Notes: a model not told the origin generated them from the letters alone. A stretch of DNA of 64,000 bases from Glebionis coronaria (GCA_025667525.1 JANFOE010000577.1:124001-188000); one strand, 5' to 3'. Positions 48,053-60,360 are shown, counted from the first letter of the stretch. Translations and numbers: made by a program.

Positions 48053-48812
48053 AATATAAATAATAAATATATATATTGTATTTATTAATTTATTTAGTTA
48101 ATATATTTATGCATTTATTAATTTAACCGAGCAAGTAAATATATAACATTAACGGTCGTTAAATAATTAATAGTTAAGTTATAAATATTGTTAAAATAAA
48201 TATATAGTATGTATATACAAAAGGAAAGGAGATTGGAAGTTACCGGAACACCCCTAAGGGGTGTTTGGTCGGTCGGTTATGGAGGAAAAGGAAGGGGAAA
48301 AACATTCCTTTTATTTGTTTATGGGTACATGTTTAGGCCTATATAAACAAATCCTTCTCCTCATAAATCACATCACAAAAATCTCTTCCCCCTCTCTTTC
48401 TTTGTAGTCGATCGCAGGAGGGAACCCACAAAGGGCTTTTGGTTGGTTTTCTTGGTTGATCGATTGTCTACATAATCTAGTCCTAGCCCGTCTCTAGGGT
48501 TGTTGGATAGATTAATTACAAGCGTTGTAGCTCGGTTTTCACGTGCTAGAATCACGGTTAGCTCGTAGTATTACGTGTGTACAAGAACGTAATATAGTGT
48601 TACTTTAGACTATATCTTGGTATATACGGTTTTAACCCGAATCGGTGATTTGTTCTTCGTCTTGTGGAATTGCTTTAGCGTAAAGGTACATAACCTAATT
48701 CGATTAATTATAATTGTGTTATTAATTATGATCTTGTTAAATCGTTTCCGCTATATGTGCTTTGATCTCGTTTAGGGTTTTATATAACTGTTATGATAAA
48801 AATAAACCTTTA
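48053..48812 (+). repeat. 5' LTR of copia B, truncated
   Basis: Collinear with 55042-55806. It lacks the portion matching 54960-55041, which is replaced by the CACTA end. The TATA box TATATAAAC is at 48340-48348 (55332-55340 in the 3' copy). Confidence 0.9.
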
Positions 48813-48813
48813 G

Positions 48814-48827
48814 TGGCATCGAGAGCC
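48814..48827 (+). promoter_or_regulatory. Primer binding site of copia B, variant tRNA-iMet type
   Basis: TGGCATCGAGAGCC differs from TGGTATCAGAGCC by one substitution and one inserted G. It lies one base after the LTR end, the expected place. Confidence 0.6.
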
Positions 48828-50317
48828 GTTTTAACATGTTATAATTATCGAAAATCTAAAGTTTTTTAACTATAATTGTTTTGAGTTAAAACTACATGTT
48901 TTTTAGGTTTTTCATAAAATTAGGGTTTTGTTTTTTAAAAATTAGGGTTTTTACTCTATTTTTAATAAAAAAAGTGACTTGTTTTGAAACCCTAAATTAC
49001 ATGTGGGATAATTTTATATTATATTGCATGATTAATTGTTATGTCATGTATGGTTATGATTCGTAGAGATTTAATTGTTAAGATTTCTGGGGATTCCATG
49101 ATTACGTGCATGTTTTCATGGATCGTAAAATTATATGTTTATATGATTTTATGTGCTACATGATTATTTGATTCGATAAATTAGAATTAGGGAAGACTTT
49201 TTTATAGAGATATAAAGACCTAGATTTGATGATTAATGAATAAATCGTATGCATGTGGTTATTTGATTTATTTGTTGCACATATAAATTGTTATTATATA
49301 TAAATTGTTATTATGTGTTTATGATTTAGTTTTTTTTTACTTGTTTATATATAAAATTGTTGAATTGTTGTAAACAAGGGGTTTTTTGGAAAAGAAAAAT
49401 ATGGACTAAATCATATTAAAAATAATGATTTGTTAAGAGATTTAAAAGATATAAGATTACGTTGATTGGTGAACTGCAATTATAATCTAACGGCCTACTC
49501 AATTTAGACAAACTATAAAGTGAGTTTAACGCACTGCTGGTCATGTACCCGGTTAAGGAATGATGTGTTATGCCATTAGTCGCTGAGTAAATTTCCGGCT
49601 CTCCTGTGCGTCAAAATTGAAATTACCTACGATTATTAATTGAGTTGTACCTTAAGGGTGATTTACCACAAATTCACATTTGAACCACAATGAATAAGGG
49701 TATTGCTTTGTGCCTAGCCGAGTTCTAGCAAAGTACGATGTGATGAGTTGTGGGTAAATTTTTTAATTGGTTAAACCAATACTGCAACATAATTTATGAA
49801 GAAATTTAATCTCATGGATAATTTTACTAAATGTTTTATCAAACTTATGCTATGGAGATTGTATGCATGCTTCTCCATACGTAGATTTTGAAATCAAAAT
49901 TTATACCCTTAAAATTTCAGTCGAATGCTCCTAATTGACGAACACTTGAAATTACTTCGTCATCAAATGAGATTTTTAGTAGAATGAGAATTCATATGAT
50001 GGTTTTACGTTACTCAGATTAGACGACTTAATTAAGTTACTCAGTGAGATCTGGAAACTTTATGCATTCAGAAGGGATGAAACATGTTTACAATGCAAAA
50101 CGTTCTTGGCAATGTAAATCCCTTAAATATCTAGAAATTGAAAATTATTTGTCAATTGAATTGTTCGACAAGTCGTTGTGTTGAGTATATTCATTACTAG
50201 CAGATCAACTGATGTAATGGATAAGGAAAATAATATGGTTTTAATACCTGGGTAATTTATTTTCTTGAAAGTATTTTGTTATCGAAAATACTAATATTTG
50301 AACTTATATCTGTAGAA
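48828..50317 (+). other. Long untranslated leader of copia B
   Basis: 1.5 kb without coding potential between primer site and gag. Several in-frame stops rule out an upstream gag extension beyond 50276. Confidence 0.7.
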
Positions 50318-51230
50318 ATGGCTCAACCCACCAATAACACAATAAGTTCTACGTTCAAAGCTTTCTTTGAACGACCTGAACTTATTGGCCTAAACTTCAA
50401 TGATTGGTACCGCTCGCTAAGAATTGTCTTCAGAGCAGCGGGTACTATCGATATCTTGACTACTACCTATCCGGAGGATCTTGCTGAAGGAGCATCTGAT
50501 GCGCAAAGGCTTGAACACGCTTCTAATATTAAGAAGCACACTGAGGTGACTTGCTTAATGCTAGGAAAAATTGCTCCTGCACTTCAACAGAAGTATGAGC
50601 TATTTTCTACAAAGCGAATGCTTGATGAGCTCAAGGCTATGTTCGAAAAGCCGCAAGATGTAGAGATCTAAGACTTAGTAGATGCTTTGCATAGCTGCAA
50701 GCAAGCTCCAGGAAAGTTTGTAAGTGCCCATTATTTGGAGATGAGGGGTTATATGGAACAGCTCATTGCACTAGGACAACCCTATGATCATAATATGGCT
50801 ATTAACTTGATCAATAGGTCCCTTAACAAGGACTTAAATGATTTCGTTAGAAACTATAATATGCATTGCACGGGGAAGACAATTAATGATTTGCATGCAA
50901 TGCTCAATGACTATGAAAAGGGGTTGAAAGACAAGGCATCTACCGCTACGCCTTATGTACTAACCATACAAAAGGGTAGAGTGAGTAAGCCAAAACCCAA
51001 ACGAACAAGAAGAAAGGCAAAGGAAAGGGTAATAAGGGCAAACAAGTTGCGACTTATTCGAAACCCAAGCAGAACTTTGCTAAGAGGAGTCAATCTCAAA
51101 AGGATGAGACTTGTCACCATTGCAAGGCAAGTAGTCACTAGAAGAGGAATTGCCCTCTCTACCTCGAAGAATTGCGAGAAATAAAGAAGAAGTCTGAGCA
51201 GAGCGCTTCAGCTTCAGGTACTTTATTTAT
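50318..51230 (+). pseudogene. gag: gag of copia B, broken
   Basis: Starts at MAQPTNNTISS (50318); the longer frame from 50276 probably uses leader sequence. The capsid core (FNDWYRSLRIVF, VTCLMLGKIAPALQ) runs to TAA at 50669. It continues in frame with DALHSCKQAPGKFVSAHYLE and the Lys-rich linker, and a one-base shift near 51000 moves the rest to another frame. That frame carries CHHCKASSH-stop-KRNC at about 51109-51150, a CCHC zinc knuckle whose Trp codon has become TAG. Confidence 0.87.
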
Positions 51231-51550
51231 GATTGAATTTTTCAATTTAACAAACAAATTAAATTCCTGGGTATATGATATGGGCTGCGGTATTAACATT
51301 TGTAATACGCTGTAGGGATTTAATCTGGAAAGGAAGCTTTCCTATGGGGAACAATATCTTCAAGTGGGCAATGGCGCACAAGCATCAGTTGAAGCTATAG
51401 GAACATTTGATCTAGTTTTACCTTGGGGTTTAGTACTGAGATTAAATGATTGTCATTATGCACCTACAATTTTTAGGGGTGTTATTTCCTTTTCTTGTTT
51501 GTCAAATAATGGATTCATTCACACGATTGATAATAATGGAATTTCTGTTT
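51231..51550 (+). pseudogene. Protease of copia B with altered DTG motif
   Basis: Reads LNSWVYDMGCGINICN. The usual D-T-G triad is D-M-G because codon 51280-51282 is ATG. The TAG shortly after (in CNTL-stop-GFNLE) and TGA at 51550 also interrupt it. The catalytic Asp itself is kept. Confidence 0.8.
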
Positions 51551-52580
51551 GAAAAAATGGTATTTTCTATTTTAATGCAATTTCTGTGAATGGTGTATTT
51601 GAAATAGACATGCATGATAATGAATCCAAGAACGATAAATCTGTATTTAGCATGAGTAAGAAGATAAAGTTTGACAAGAACTCTTATTATCTTTAGCATT
51701 GTAGACTTGCCCATACTGGGAAGACTCGAATACAAAAGCTTCAATGTGAAGGTCTTTTGGTATTATATCAATGATGAATCATTTGATAAATGTGAGTCTT
51801 GTATCTCTAGAAAGATGACCAAGAAACCTTTTAATAGCAATATTGAAAGGGCTACTAATCTACTTGGGCTTATTCATACTGATGTGTGTGGACCACTTAG
51901 ACATACGTCAAGGAAAGGTGCTAGCTACTTCTTAACATTTACAGATGATTATAGCCGTTATGGTTATGTTTATTTACTTAAGCATAAACATGAGGTATTT
52001 GAAATATTCAAAGCGTTTAAAGCAGAAGTAGAAATGCAATTAGGGAAAAAGATTAAAGCTCTTCGTTCTGATAGAGGTGGTGAATATTTAAGTCAAGAGT
52101 TTATAAATTATCTAAGTGAGAATGGAATTCTTCAGCATCTTACTTCTCCCTATACTCTACAACAAAATGGTGTATCTGAAAGGAGAAATCGTATATTATT
52201 GGATATGGTATGATCTATGTTTAATCTTGCAACTTTACTTTTATCCTTTTGGGATTATGCTCTAGAATCTGTTGTTCGCATATTAAATATGGTTTCCACA
52301 AAGAAGTTCGATAAGATACCATACGAACTATGGCATGGCAAGAAGCCATATTTGTCTTATTTAAAGGTCTAGGGTTGCGAGGCGTATGTGAAACGTGACT
52401 CGGGTGACAAACTCCAACAACGATCTGTTAAATTTATCTTTCTAGGATACCCTAAGGAAACTATGGGTTACTACTTTTATTATCCACCTAAGAACAAAGT
52501 TATTGTTTCTAGGTATGGAGACTTCCTTGAATCTGATCTTGTAAACCAAGAATTCAGTGGGAGAAATTATGATCTTGAGT
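51551..52580 (+). pseudogene. Integrase of copia B
   Basis: The zinc domain starts at [16 protein letters not shown] (51698) and, after a frame change near 51750, ends with [15 protein letters not shown]. The core has Asp in LIHTDVCGP, Asp in [11 protein letters not shown] and Glu in GVSERRNR, all present. A TGA at 52211 stops the main frame. The remainder reads in pieces to GYPKETMGYYFYYPPKNK and ends in TAG near 52580. Confidence 0.88.
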
Positions 52581-53480
52581 AGAGTCATATAGATACATTA
52601 CCTTCTGAAAACACTAGCGATGTAATTCCTGTAGAACTAGAAAGTCTGGCGGTTCCAACGGAATTAGTTCTCTGCGTAGATCCGTAAGGATTAAAAACAC
52701 AAATAGCAATATGTGTCTTAACATAGAGGATGATGATGAGTTAGGGGATCTTGGTGAACCCGCTAATTATAAATCTGCCATACTTGATCTTGAGAAGGAT
52801 AAGTGGATGGTTGCAATGGATGAGGAAATGAAATCCATGAAAGTAAATGATGTTTGGATTCTTGTAGAACCACCACCGAATGCTAAAGTAGTGATACATA
52901 AGTGGTTATACAAGAAGAAAACCGACATGGACGGAAAAGTACAATCCTATAAATCTCGTTTAGTAGCTAAAGGTTTTACTCAAACTATTGGCATAGACTA
53001 CGAGGAGACATTTTCTCCTGTAGCAGACTTAATAGCTATTAGGATTCTCATAGCTATAGCAGCATACTATGACTATGAGATATGGCAAATGGATGCTAAA
53101 ACTGCCTTCTTAAACGGTCGCTTAGATGAGGACATCTATATGCAACAACCAGAAGGGTATGTTGATCCTGAGAATCCAGGACATGTGTGCAAACTTCAAA
53201 GGTCCATTTATGGTTTGAAGCAAGCATCACGTCAATGGAATAAAAGATTTGACGAAGAAATTAAAAAGTCTGGATTTGTTCAGAATCGTGATGAGCCATG
53301 TGTATATCGCAAAGCTAGTGGGAGTGATGTAGTATTCCTAGTCCTATATGTTGATTACATATTAATCATGGGAAGTAACATTCCAAGACTTAAAGCTTTT
53401 AAGGATTATCTTGGTAAAAAAAAAATTATGCAGGATTTAGGAGAAGCTGCATACATTCTGGGAATTAAGATCTATTAGGA
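52581..53480 (+). pseudogene. Reverse transcriptase of copia B with YVDY active site
   Basis: A 256-codon open stretch (52711-53478) covers most of RT: ILVEPPPNAKVVIHKWLYKK, QMDAKTAFLNG, YGLKQASRQWN. The catalytic motif reads LYVDYILIMG. Codon 53356-53358 is TAC, so the second Asp of YVDD is Tyr. This should abolish polymerisation. It ends at TAG 53476 before the conserved D(R)-RR-IG-CQ-AY block, which continues in frame. Confidence 0.92.
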
Positions 53481-54167
53481 TAGGAAAAGACGATTAATTG
53501 GTCTATGTCAAGATGCTTATATAGATAAGATTTTGAAGAAGTATAATAAGCATAATTCCAAGAAAGGTTTTCAACCTATGGAAGTTAAGCATAATCTGAG
53601 TCATGAGATGGATGCATCAACTCCTACAAAGGAGGCATACATGCAGAAGGTGCCTTACGTTTCGGCTGTAGGATCTATAATGTATGTTGTTAGATGCACA
53701 AGGCCTGATGTGGCGTTTGCTCAGAATTTGGTCAGTAGATACCAACAGAATCCAACGAAGCTCCACTGGGTTGCTGATAAATATTTTATGCAGTATTTGA
53801 GGAATGCGAAAAGAAATGTTTTGGTATTCGAAGGGTAGCCATACAGATAACTAAATGTGGTTTGGATTAGGAATTTTATTGGAGATATTGGGATGATGCT
53901 TGCAATAAAGAACTTATAGATATGTATTGTGACAATTCTGCCGTAATAATATTTGCCAATGACCCTGGAGTCATGAAACGCGACAGACACTTTATGCGTA
54001 GACATCACTACGTCCGAGAACAAGTTGAAGCTCGGGAAATCAAATTGATAAAAGTTCACACAGATGATAAAGTAGCAGATCCTTTGACTAAGGCATTGCC
54101 TAGACCAAAGGTAGTTAAGCATGCCAAAGCGATTAGGCTGCAACTAGCTAGCGAACTCATGCAATAA
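53481..54167 (+). pseudogene. RT C-terminus and RNase H of copia B with internal deletion
   Basis: 53481-53838 reads KILKKYNKHNSKKGFQPME and AVGSIMYVVRCTRPDVAFAQ as usual. After NVLVFEG (53838) the sequence jumps to VWIRNFIGDIGMM and YCDNSAVIIFANDP, so the first part of RNase H, including its conserved Asp and the STAEAEY-type block, is missing. The tail, 53922-54167, ends with KVHTDDKVADPLTKALPRPK and a normal stop. Confidence 0.87.
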
Positions 54168-54959
54168 ATCCGTGATTAGTATTTGGATAAAGGATGTTAT
54201 GACATTATTATATAATGAAATAAAGATTGAGTTCCGTTTATTTCTATTATTTAATAAGTGTATCCTATTTTACATGTTTTAATCCATGAATAAATCTTAT
54301 GCTAAATGTCCGTTGTTGATTAATAATATGGGAGTTTATTAAATTAAGACAAATCAAAATAGTGACAGAGTATACTTGAAAGTATATTGGTCAAATTTGT
54401 ATGATATTCGATGAATCGAATATAGGAATTATCCCAAATATATGTTATTACTTTATGGATCTTTGTTATTAAGTAAAACATAAATAGTTATCCTTAGACC
54501 TGAGATACCAGGAAACTGTTATGAGTCTAGTGCATCTCTGTGGAATAATCTAACGCTAAACGCAACTGGTAGCTATAAGGATTATTTTCGGAAATGTTGC
54601 AAAATTCATAAGTTTTGCTCGTACTCAATATGGAATTTATTTCCTCCAATTTCGTTTTGGAGTTTAATACAGCTGGGGCCCTCGTGGGATTAGTAAGATG
54701 TTTGTGTGGCCACACCCAAATTTGTTTTGGTAATCTTGTTGAAATTCGTAAACGAGAAACAACATGGTTAATGAAAGGAATGACTGAGATCCATATCCTT
54801 ATTAACGTTGTATAAGAAATAAAAGGATAATAATAACGATGTAGAATCCTTAAAAAGGTTTTGCCCAGGAGACCTTACTCGAGTTGTACTAGTGACATTG
54901 CTAGTGTAACTAGACGCGTCAATGTGATCACGATATTCGAAATATGTCCAAGTGGGGGC
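54168..54959 (+). other. 3' untranslated region of copia B with polypurine tract
   Basis: No coding potential. AAGTGGGGGC at 54950-54959 directly precedes the LTR start TGTAAG and is the likely plus-strand primer. Confidence 0.75.
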
Positions 54960-55806
54960 TGTAAGTTTATGGACTTATATTTAATAGTCGTGTGATAGGA
55001 TCGAATTCGAGATTACCGGATTGCACACAATACGTAAAGAGTTAATATAATTAATAAATATATATTTTTTATTTATTAATTTATTTAATAAATATATTTA
55101 TGCATTTATTAATTTAACCGAGCAAGTAAATATATAACTATAACGGTCGTTAAATAATTAATAGTTAAGTTGTAACGATTGTTAAAATAAATATATTGTA
55201 TGTATATACAAAAGGAAACGAGATTGGAAGTTACCGGAACACCCCTAAGGGGTGTTTGGTCGGTCGGTTATGGAGGAAAAGGAAGGGGGAAAAACATTCC
55301 TTTTATTTTTTTATGGATACATGTTTAGGCCTATATAAACAAATCCTTCTCCTCATAAATCACATCACAAAAATCTCTTCCCCCTCTCTTTCTTTGTAGT
55401 CGATCGCAGGAGGGAACCCACAAAGGGGTTTTGGTTGGTTTTCTTGGTTGATCGATTGTATACATAATCTAGTCCTAGCCCCTCTCTAGGGTTGTTGGGT
55501 AGATTAATTACAAGCGTTGTAGCTCGGTTTTCACATGCTAGAATCACGGTTAGCTCGTTGTATTACGTGTGTACAAGAGCGTAATATAGTCTTACATTAG
55601 ATTATATCTTGGTATATATGGTTTTAACCCGGATCGGTGATTTGTTCTTCGTCTTATGGAATTGCTTTAGCGTAAAGGTACGTAACCCTAATTCGATTTA
55701 ATTATAATTGTGTTATTGATTATGATCTTGTTAAATCGCTTCCGCTATATGTGCTTTGATCTCGTTTGGGATTTTATATAATTGTTATGATAATAATAAA
55801 CCTTCA
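54960..55806 (+). repeat. 3' LTR of copia B, 847 bp
   Basis: Starts TGTAAGTTTATGG after the polypurine tract and ends ATAAACCTTCA. The right edge is fixed by the 5' copy, which diverges from it after ATAAACCTT at 48810. Confidence 0.92.
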
Positions 55807-56622
55807 CAGTGGACCATTCTCAGATTTTCTCTTCACCTCTTTTGCACAAAAATTTCTAGATTCTAACATACTTCTTAAATAATTCAAATCCTTGATTATT
55901 TGTCTGACTACTACTTGTTTAGAAGTGAATCTTTCTCCTCCCATCTCTTCCTCTTCAAGTGCAAAGAGAAGGACACTTTCATCCTTGAAGTGTTGAGTCT
56001 ACCTCAAGATCTATTGAAGATCAAGTTTTATTCATTCATTATAGTTGTGTAGTGTTGATCCAAGTAGTTGTGTTATTTGGAGTTGTGTTGTGAAGATCCA
56101 AGTAGTAGTGCTATTTGGTAGTTGTGTTGTGAAGATCCAAATAGGTTTGTCTATTTGGAAGTTGTGTATGTATTAGGGTTAATACTTTGTTCTCAAAGCA
56201 TATTCGTGTAGATTGGTCCTAGCTAAGATTAGGGCTCGACTTTTAGCTTAGAGTTAGAAATTGGATAAGCAACGTTGTGTACGGTTTCTCCACCTTTAGG
56301 AGCTTGTTGATTAGTGAACTCTCGAGTAAGGAGTACTCGAGGAGTGGAGTAGGGACGAGGAGTGAGCTTCGTTGTCGAACCACTATAAATCCTTGGTGTT
56401 TGGTTTGATCTTTCTTTTCCTTATCTCTTTACATTCATTATTATTTATTAGCATATACTTGTGATTATTAGTTTAGTTGCACTATCCCTTGTTCATATTG
56501 TGTATAAGAAGATTTCACATAATTACTCAAGCCTAAGTTTTTGAAAAGTATTTTTGAAAACTCTCTTTTAACAAGTAAATTTAAAGAAACTATTCACCCC
56601 CCACCCCTTTCTAGTTTCTACA
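55807..56622 (+). repeat. Truncated LTR of the copia A family, opposite strand
   Basis: Complementary to 26745-23158 without the CACTA insert, from AGTGGACCATTCTCA to CTAGTTTCTACA. The first about 400 bp of the LTR are missing, cut exactly where the copia B 3' LTR ends, so copia B probably inserted into it. No primer site follows at 56623, so it is a solo LTR or a 3' LTR. A TATAAAT word is at 56384-56390. It carries extra GTTGTGTTGTGAAGATCCAA repeats (56060-56150) absent from the other copy. Confidence 0.9.
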
Positions 56623-56689
56623 CTATCGATGACTACCGAGCTTCATAAATTTAATAATCATACTAACACATGCTCATGTAAGCGATTAT

Positions 56690-57380
56690 AAAGATAATAG
56701 GTACTAATACAGTGGAAGCCGCCTCTGATGATTTAGGATGAAGGGCTGCAGCTGCTACTGGGACGGTCACATCCGCGGTAGCTATTAACAGTGGTTGTTC
56801 GTCTGACCTACGGACACGTGGACCCTGTTGGCACTATCTTGGGATCACCGTGACGGAGCAAGACGAATAGATTCATCTTTGCGAAAGACAAATCTACAAG
56901 TCAGATTTAATCCTTATAACAGTGCATATATTAAGTACAATAAGTTAACACTCATGCCGGTTGTCGACATCAAGGAAAGTTGGGTATTCATCATCCCTCA
57001 TAAAATAGTTGCGGCTCAAGCCTAGGAGGCATTGGAAGGGCTCAGGAAATTTGTTGAATAGGTTGAAATTTATCCTACATCATCGTTTCATTCACATTGA
57101 ACGATCTTCTAAGAGGGACATTGTCCTTGAAAATGGAGATGAGAATGTGTAAAGGGCAGGCGACGACATACTCGTCTATGATAAAAAGCGATTGTTTGAA
57201 TTTTTGATGGAGTCTATAGCTTTGATATAGCATTGGAGGTGGTTTTTTCGGTGTGCTTACAAAAACTACCCATTCATTTACTAAAGACGGAGCGTAAAAG
57301 ATTCGAAATAAGGTTACAGAATGGGTAGTCTTTAGGACGCCCGAATTGCCTCTAATTCGGGTTAAACAACCACAATCCAA
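56690..57380 (+). pseudogene. Decayed coding sequence, unidentified
   Basis: One plus frame reads YIKYNKLTLMPVVDIKESW and VFIIPHKIVAAQA, then continues across stops as EALEGLRKFVE and VEIYPTSSFHSH. After a frame change it reads DIVLENGDENV, GDDILVYDKKRLFEFLMESI and HWRWFFRCAYKNYPF. The amino-acid texture is that of an old gene with at least five stops. I cannot assign a family. The 101-codon minus frame over the same DNA (57075-57380) is probably a shadow. Confidence 0.45.
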
Positions 57381-57634
57381 TTTTTAATCAATAATAACCA
57401 AATTAATTACACTAAAACGTAACTTGACATATGAAAGTTTAAAGAAAATGCAATAGAATAAACCTTTTACACTGACTATGTTTGGAAAAATTAACTATAA
57501 GTTGTTAATTGTAAGCTTACTAAAAAGTTGTTAACATGAGATATAAGCTGTATTTTAATAAAATTTTTTGGTATATTAGTTGTTGACTATAAAATTAAGA
57601 TGTAAAATGACTTGAAAGGACATACTTAAATAAA

Positions 57635-57700
57635 CTAGCCGGTTACCCGCGCTATGTGACGACGGTTTTCGATGACTACTTTTTGTAACGAACAAATATT
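57635..57700 (-). mobile_element. Second Helitron-type 3' terminus
   Basis: Minus strand reads ...CATAGCGCGGGTAACCGGCTAG followed by T, the same build as the end at 31176 (GC-rich hairpin, short spacer, CTAG, host T). The element would extend to the right. I could not find its 5' TC end, so its size is unknown. Confidence 0.5.
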
Positions 57701-60019
57701 TTTCATTTTAAGTTTTTCTTATGTTGATGTTTAAACCCGATAAGCCGAATTACCCGACCTAACATAAGTCATTTGTATCACTCAGACCCGATAATTCGAT
57801 TCTTAATTGAGACTGTTTTCGGTTCACTTTAATTACACTAATATCCTTAAATATACACATATCATTACTTGTCGCTCGCTTCATATTTAAATTTTCTTTT
57901 AAAAATTAGTTATTTGTATTATTGAGCAAGATTATTTTTTCTTAATTGTTAATGACGTACATGTTTTATGGAATAGTATAGAAGTAGCTATAATAGATCT
58001 TATACAAATAATTAGTGTTAGCAACAATGCAAATGTTTATCATTTCCCATTAGCAAAGCAACCCAACATATTAAAAAATACACTGTAAAATTTTGTCAAT
58101 CATTATCTTGGCCCAAATTTGAATACCATGCATAATGATCAAACTCTAATTAAGACCTCAACACAACAACATTTTGCAACCGTAAACACAAACTTATTTT
58201 CAATCAATCTGCTCCCACAAAAGATAAACACTCGTCCATCTTTTTTCTCCAAACGAAGTCAACCACACTTCTTATCTTTCATGAAAAAATACATTTCCAT
58301 TTCATTATTTGATTGTTAACACACAAATCAAAAAGTAAACAAATCATTCAGGTATTTTTAATTCACTAAATATTTTCATGGAACACTTCTTCAAAAACGA
58401 ATCTCAACCAAAAAAGCTCTCTATCATTTTGTATTTCACGAATCACATAAAACTGATTCAACCTTTGTTGTGTTAGTATTTTGTTTAGGCAATTGAGAAA
58501 ACCGTGAATGCCCTTTTAAGGTTTCGAAGGAAATCTGGGCATACCCAGATGTTAGAAAAGTGATTGATGTGTCGAATTCAAATGTGTATTTTGTGTCGTG
58601 TATGCTTTTTTTAGTTTTTTATATCAGTAAGTTTGGGCGGTTACATAGTTTGGTTTAAATGAGCACTTACAATATTGTAGAGGAAGTTATTCTTTTTCTC
58701 TATTTATTAGGTTGTTACAAATTTTTTCATGTGTTACAATTTATTAGGCTTGGCTGTTACAATTATAAGTTTTATTAGATCGTTACATTTTAAATTTTAT
58801 TTCCTAATTAAGAAATGTTTGAGGCTGAATTTTTTAAAACTACTAAATAGAAAGAAATTAAATGTTTTATTAAGTAGTATAAATTATAATATGATTGGAG
58901 GGTATATCAATAATTTATAACTTTAACACCTCTTGAAAATTTAAAAAGCTTTAAAAATTAGCTTTTTATTTAAAAGCTACTTGTTTAAAATAAAAACTAA
59001 CAGCTCAAAAAAATTGTTGTACCAAACAGAGGTATAAAAAAATTTTTAACAAAAAAACTATCAGATTTAAAAAAGCTTGAAAACAGCTCTTACCAAACAT
59101 AACTTGTATGTACAACTTCTTTGTAAACTACTTTCAATTTTTAGTTTGTGTTGTTTTTGTCTTGGTTATAGCATAGAACCTTTGATCCTTGCTATTCCCT
59201 CTTGATTTCAACCACATATAGCTTAGGTTTTGTTCGCTCTAAACAAAAGTTAACAACAATGTATAAGAAACTATGTAAAAGCCAAAAGACAATGCCTATT
59301 TAGTTGTGTGTATCTTGGTAGAGAAATGTTGTTATTATACATGGAACGCTCACTAAGAAAAAAAGAGGTTTAGGCGACGAAGGTTTTGGTAAGGACAAAG
59401 GTGTCCATGCCAAAACCCGCTGAACGACAAAAACATCTGGTTTTAGTCATTGAGCAACGCCAACTTATATTCATAATTAGACCATGATATTTTTCGAGGA
59501 CGCCCCCTCGCCGACCATGTGGTTCTTTAACTTTCCCTTGGAATTCCATTAAAGCTAATATTTTCCCTCTCATTTTCCCGCCAAGGTTATAGCGATGACA
59601 ACTTTTCTATTTTTAATGTTTTTTTTTCTTCTATTTCTCTCAAATTTTAAACAATGTATGTGATAGTATGTTAGTACCATTTTAACAGCTAAAAATATTA
59701 CACAAATTGTCACTTTTACACTAATTATACGCACACTTTAACGCAATGTTTTGAAAAAATATAATTTTTTTCATTTATTCATACATGTTTGTAATTTTAT
59801 CTCCTTCTTAAGGTGATAATTTGTTTCTTCTGTTTTATACTTATAATATTTATTATTTAACGCAATGTTAAGAAAATATTTTTTTTTAAAAGTCATGTGA
59901 GAGGTATTTAATGGTCAAAATTTAAGACACATGAGGACGTTAGCTTTGAAAATAGTTTTAAATTTTTTTTAGAAAGATTTGAATTGAAGCATTAGTATAA
60001 TAAGCGTCAAAAAAATTTA
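57701..60019. other. AT-rich intergenic DNA without recognised genes
   Basis: Only short frames. 58930-59105 has AAGCTTTT/AAAAGCTT and ACCAAACA words like those at the edges of plant hAT-type MITEs, with a TATGTTTGGAAAAATT counterpart at 57478, but no target duplication could be fixed. Confidence 0.5.
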
Positions 60020-60360
60020 AGTGTTATTTTTTTTTTTTGATAAGCAAACTTTTAAGTGTTATTTAAAGTTGTTGGTAACAAACACAGGTGTTTCAGTTAC
60101 AAGTTTAAGCGAAGGAGGTATTGTGTTGGTCGCAGATGGGCTGTGTGCATGTGAAATTGTGTGTTGGTTGTTATCATCTATAATGGATTTTGCATTAGAA
60201 AATCATATCTCTAGCATCTCCACAAAAACAAAAGAAACATTAGAAAATAAGATACGTATCAAAAGTGGACACAATTAGACGCCCACTAATTTCATCATAT
60301 TCACACGCCTTTTAAATGTGAAAACATGGGTGCATTATCAAAAGCGAATTTTGATCGCTA
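60020..60360. other. Third copy of the 34.7 kb duplicate, with MCM-like coding trace
   Basis: 60225-60345 matches 34780-34885 (ACATTAGAAAATAA, CCCACTAATTTCAT, ACATGGGTGCATTATCAA). Just upstream a plus frame reads LSEGGIVLVADGLCACEI and, later, LENHISSISTKTK. These recall the Walker B region of MCM helicases (EGG-LVLAD-G-C-IDE ... ME--SISI), but the Asp-Glu pair is lost and the match is weak. Confidence 0.35.

Larger units (their letters stand above)
48053..55806 (+). mobile_element. Ty1/copia retrotransposon 'copia B', plus strand
   Basis: 5' LTR (lacking its first 81 bp), primer site, leader, gag, protease, integrase, RT, RNase H, polypurine tract and 3' LTR in the copia order. LTRs differ at roughly 35 of 760 positions by eye (4-5 percent), suggesting 1.5-2 My at 1.3e-8 per site per year. 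Several stops, a zinc-knuckle nonsense change, an RNase H deletion and an RT catalytic substitution mark it as dead. Confidence 0.92.

Noticed and set aside
59354..59380. CACTAAGAAAAAAAG, possible CACTA terminus
   Set aside because: It lacks the CACTACAAG core and no matching inverted end or 3 bp duplication was found.
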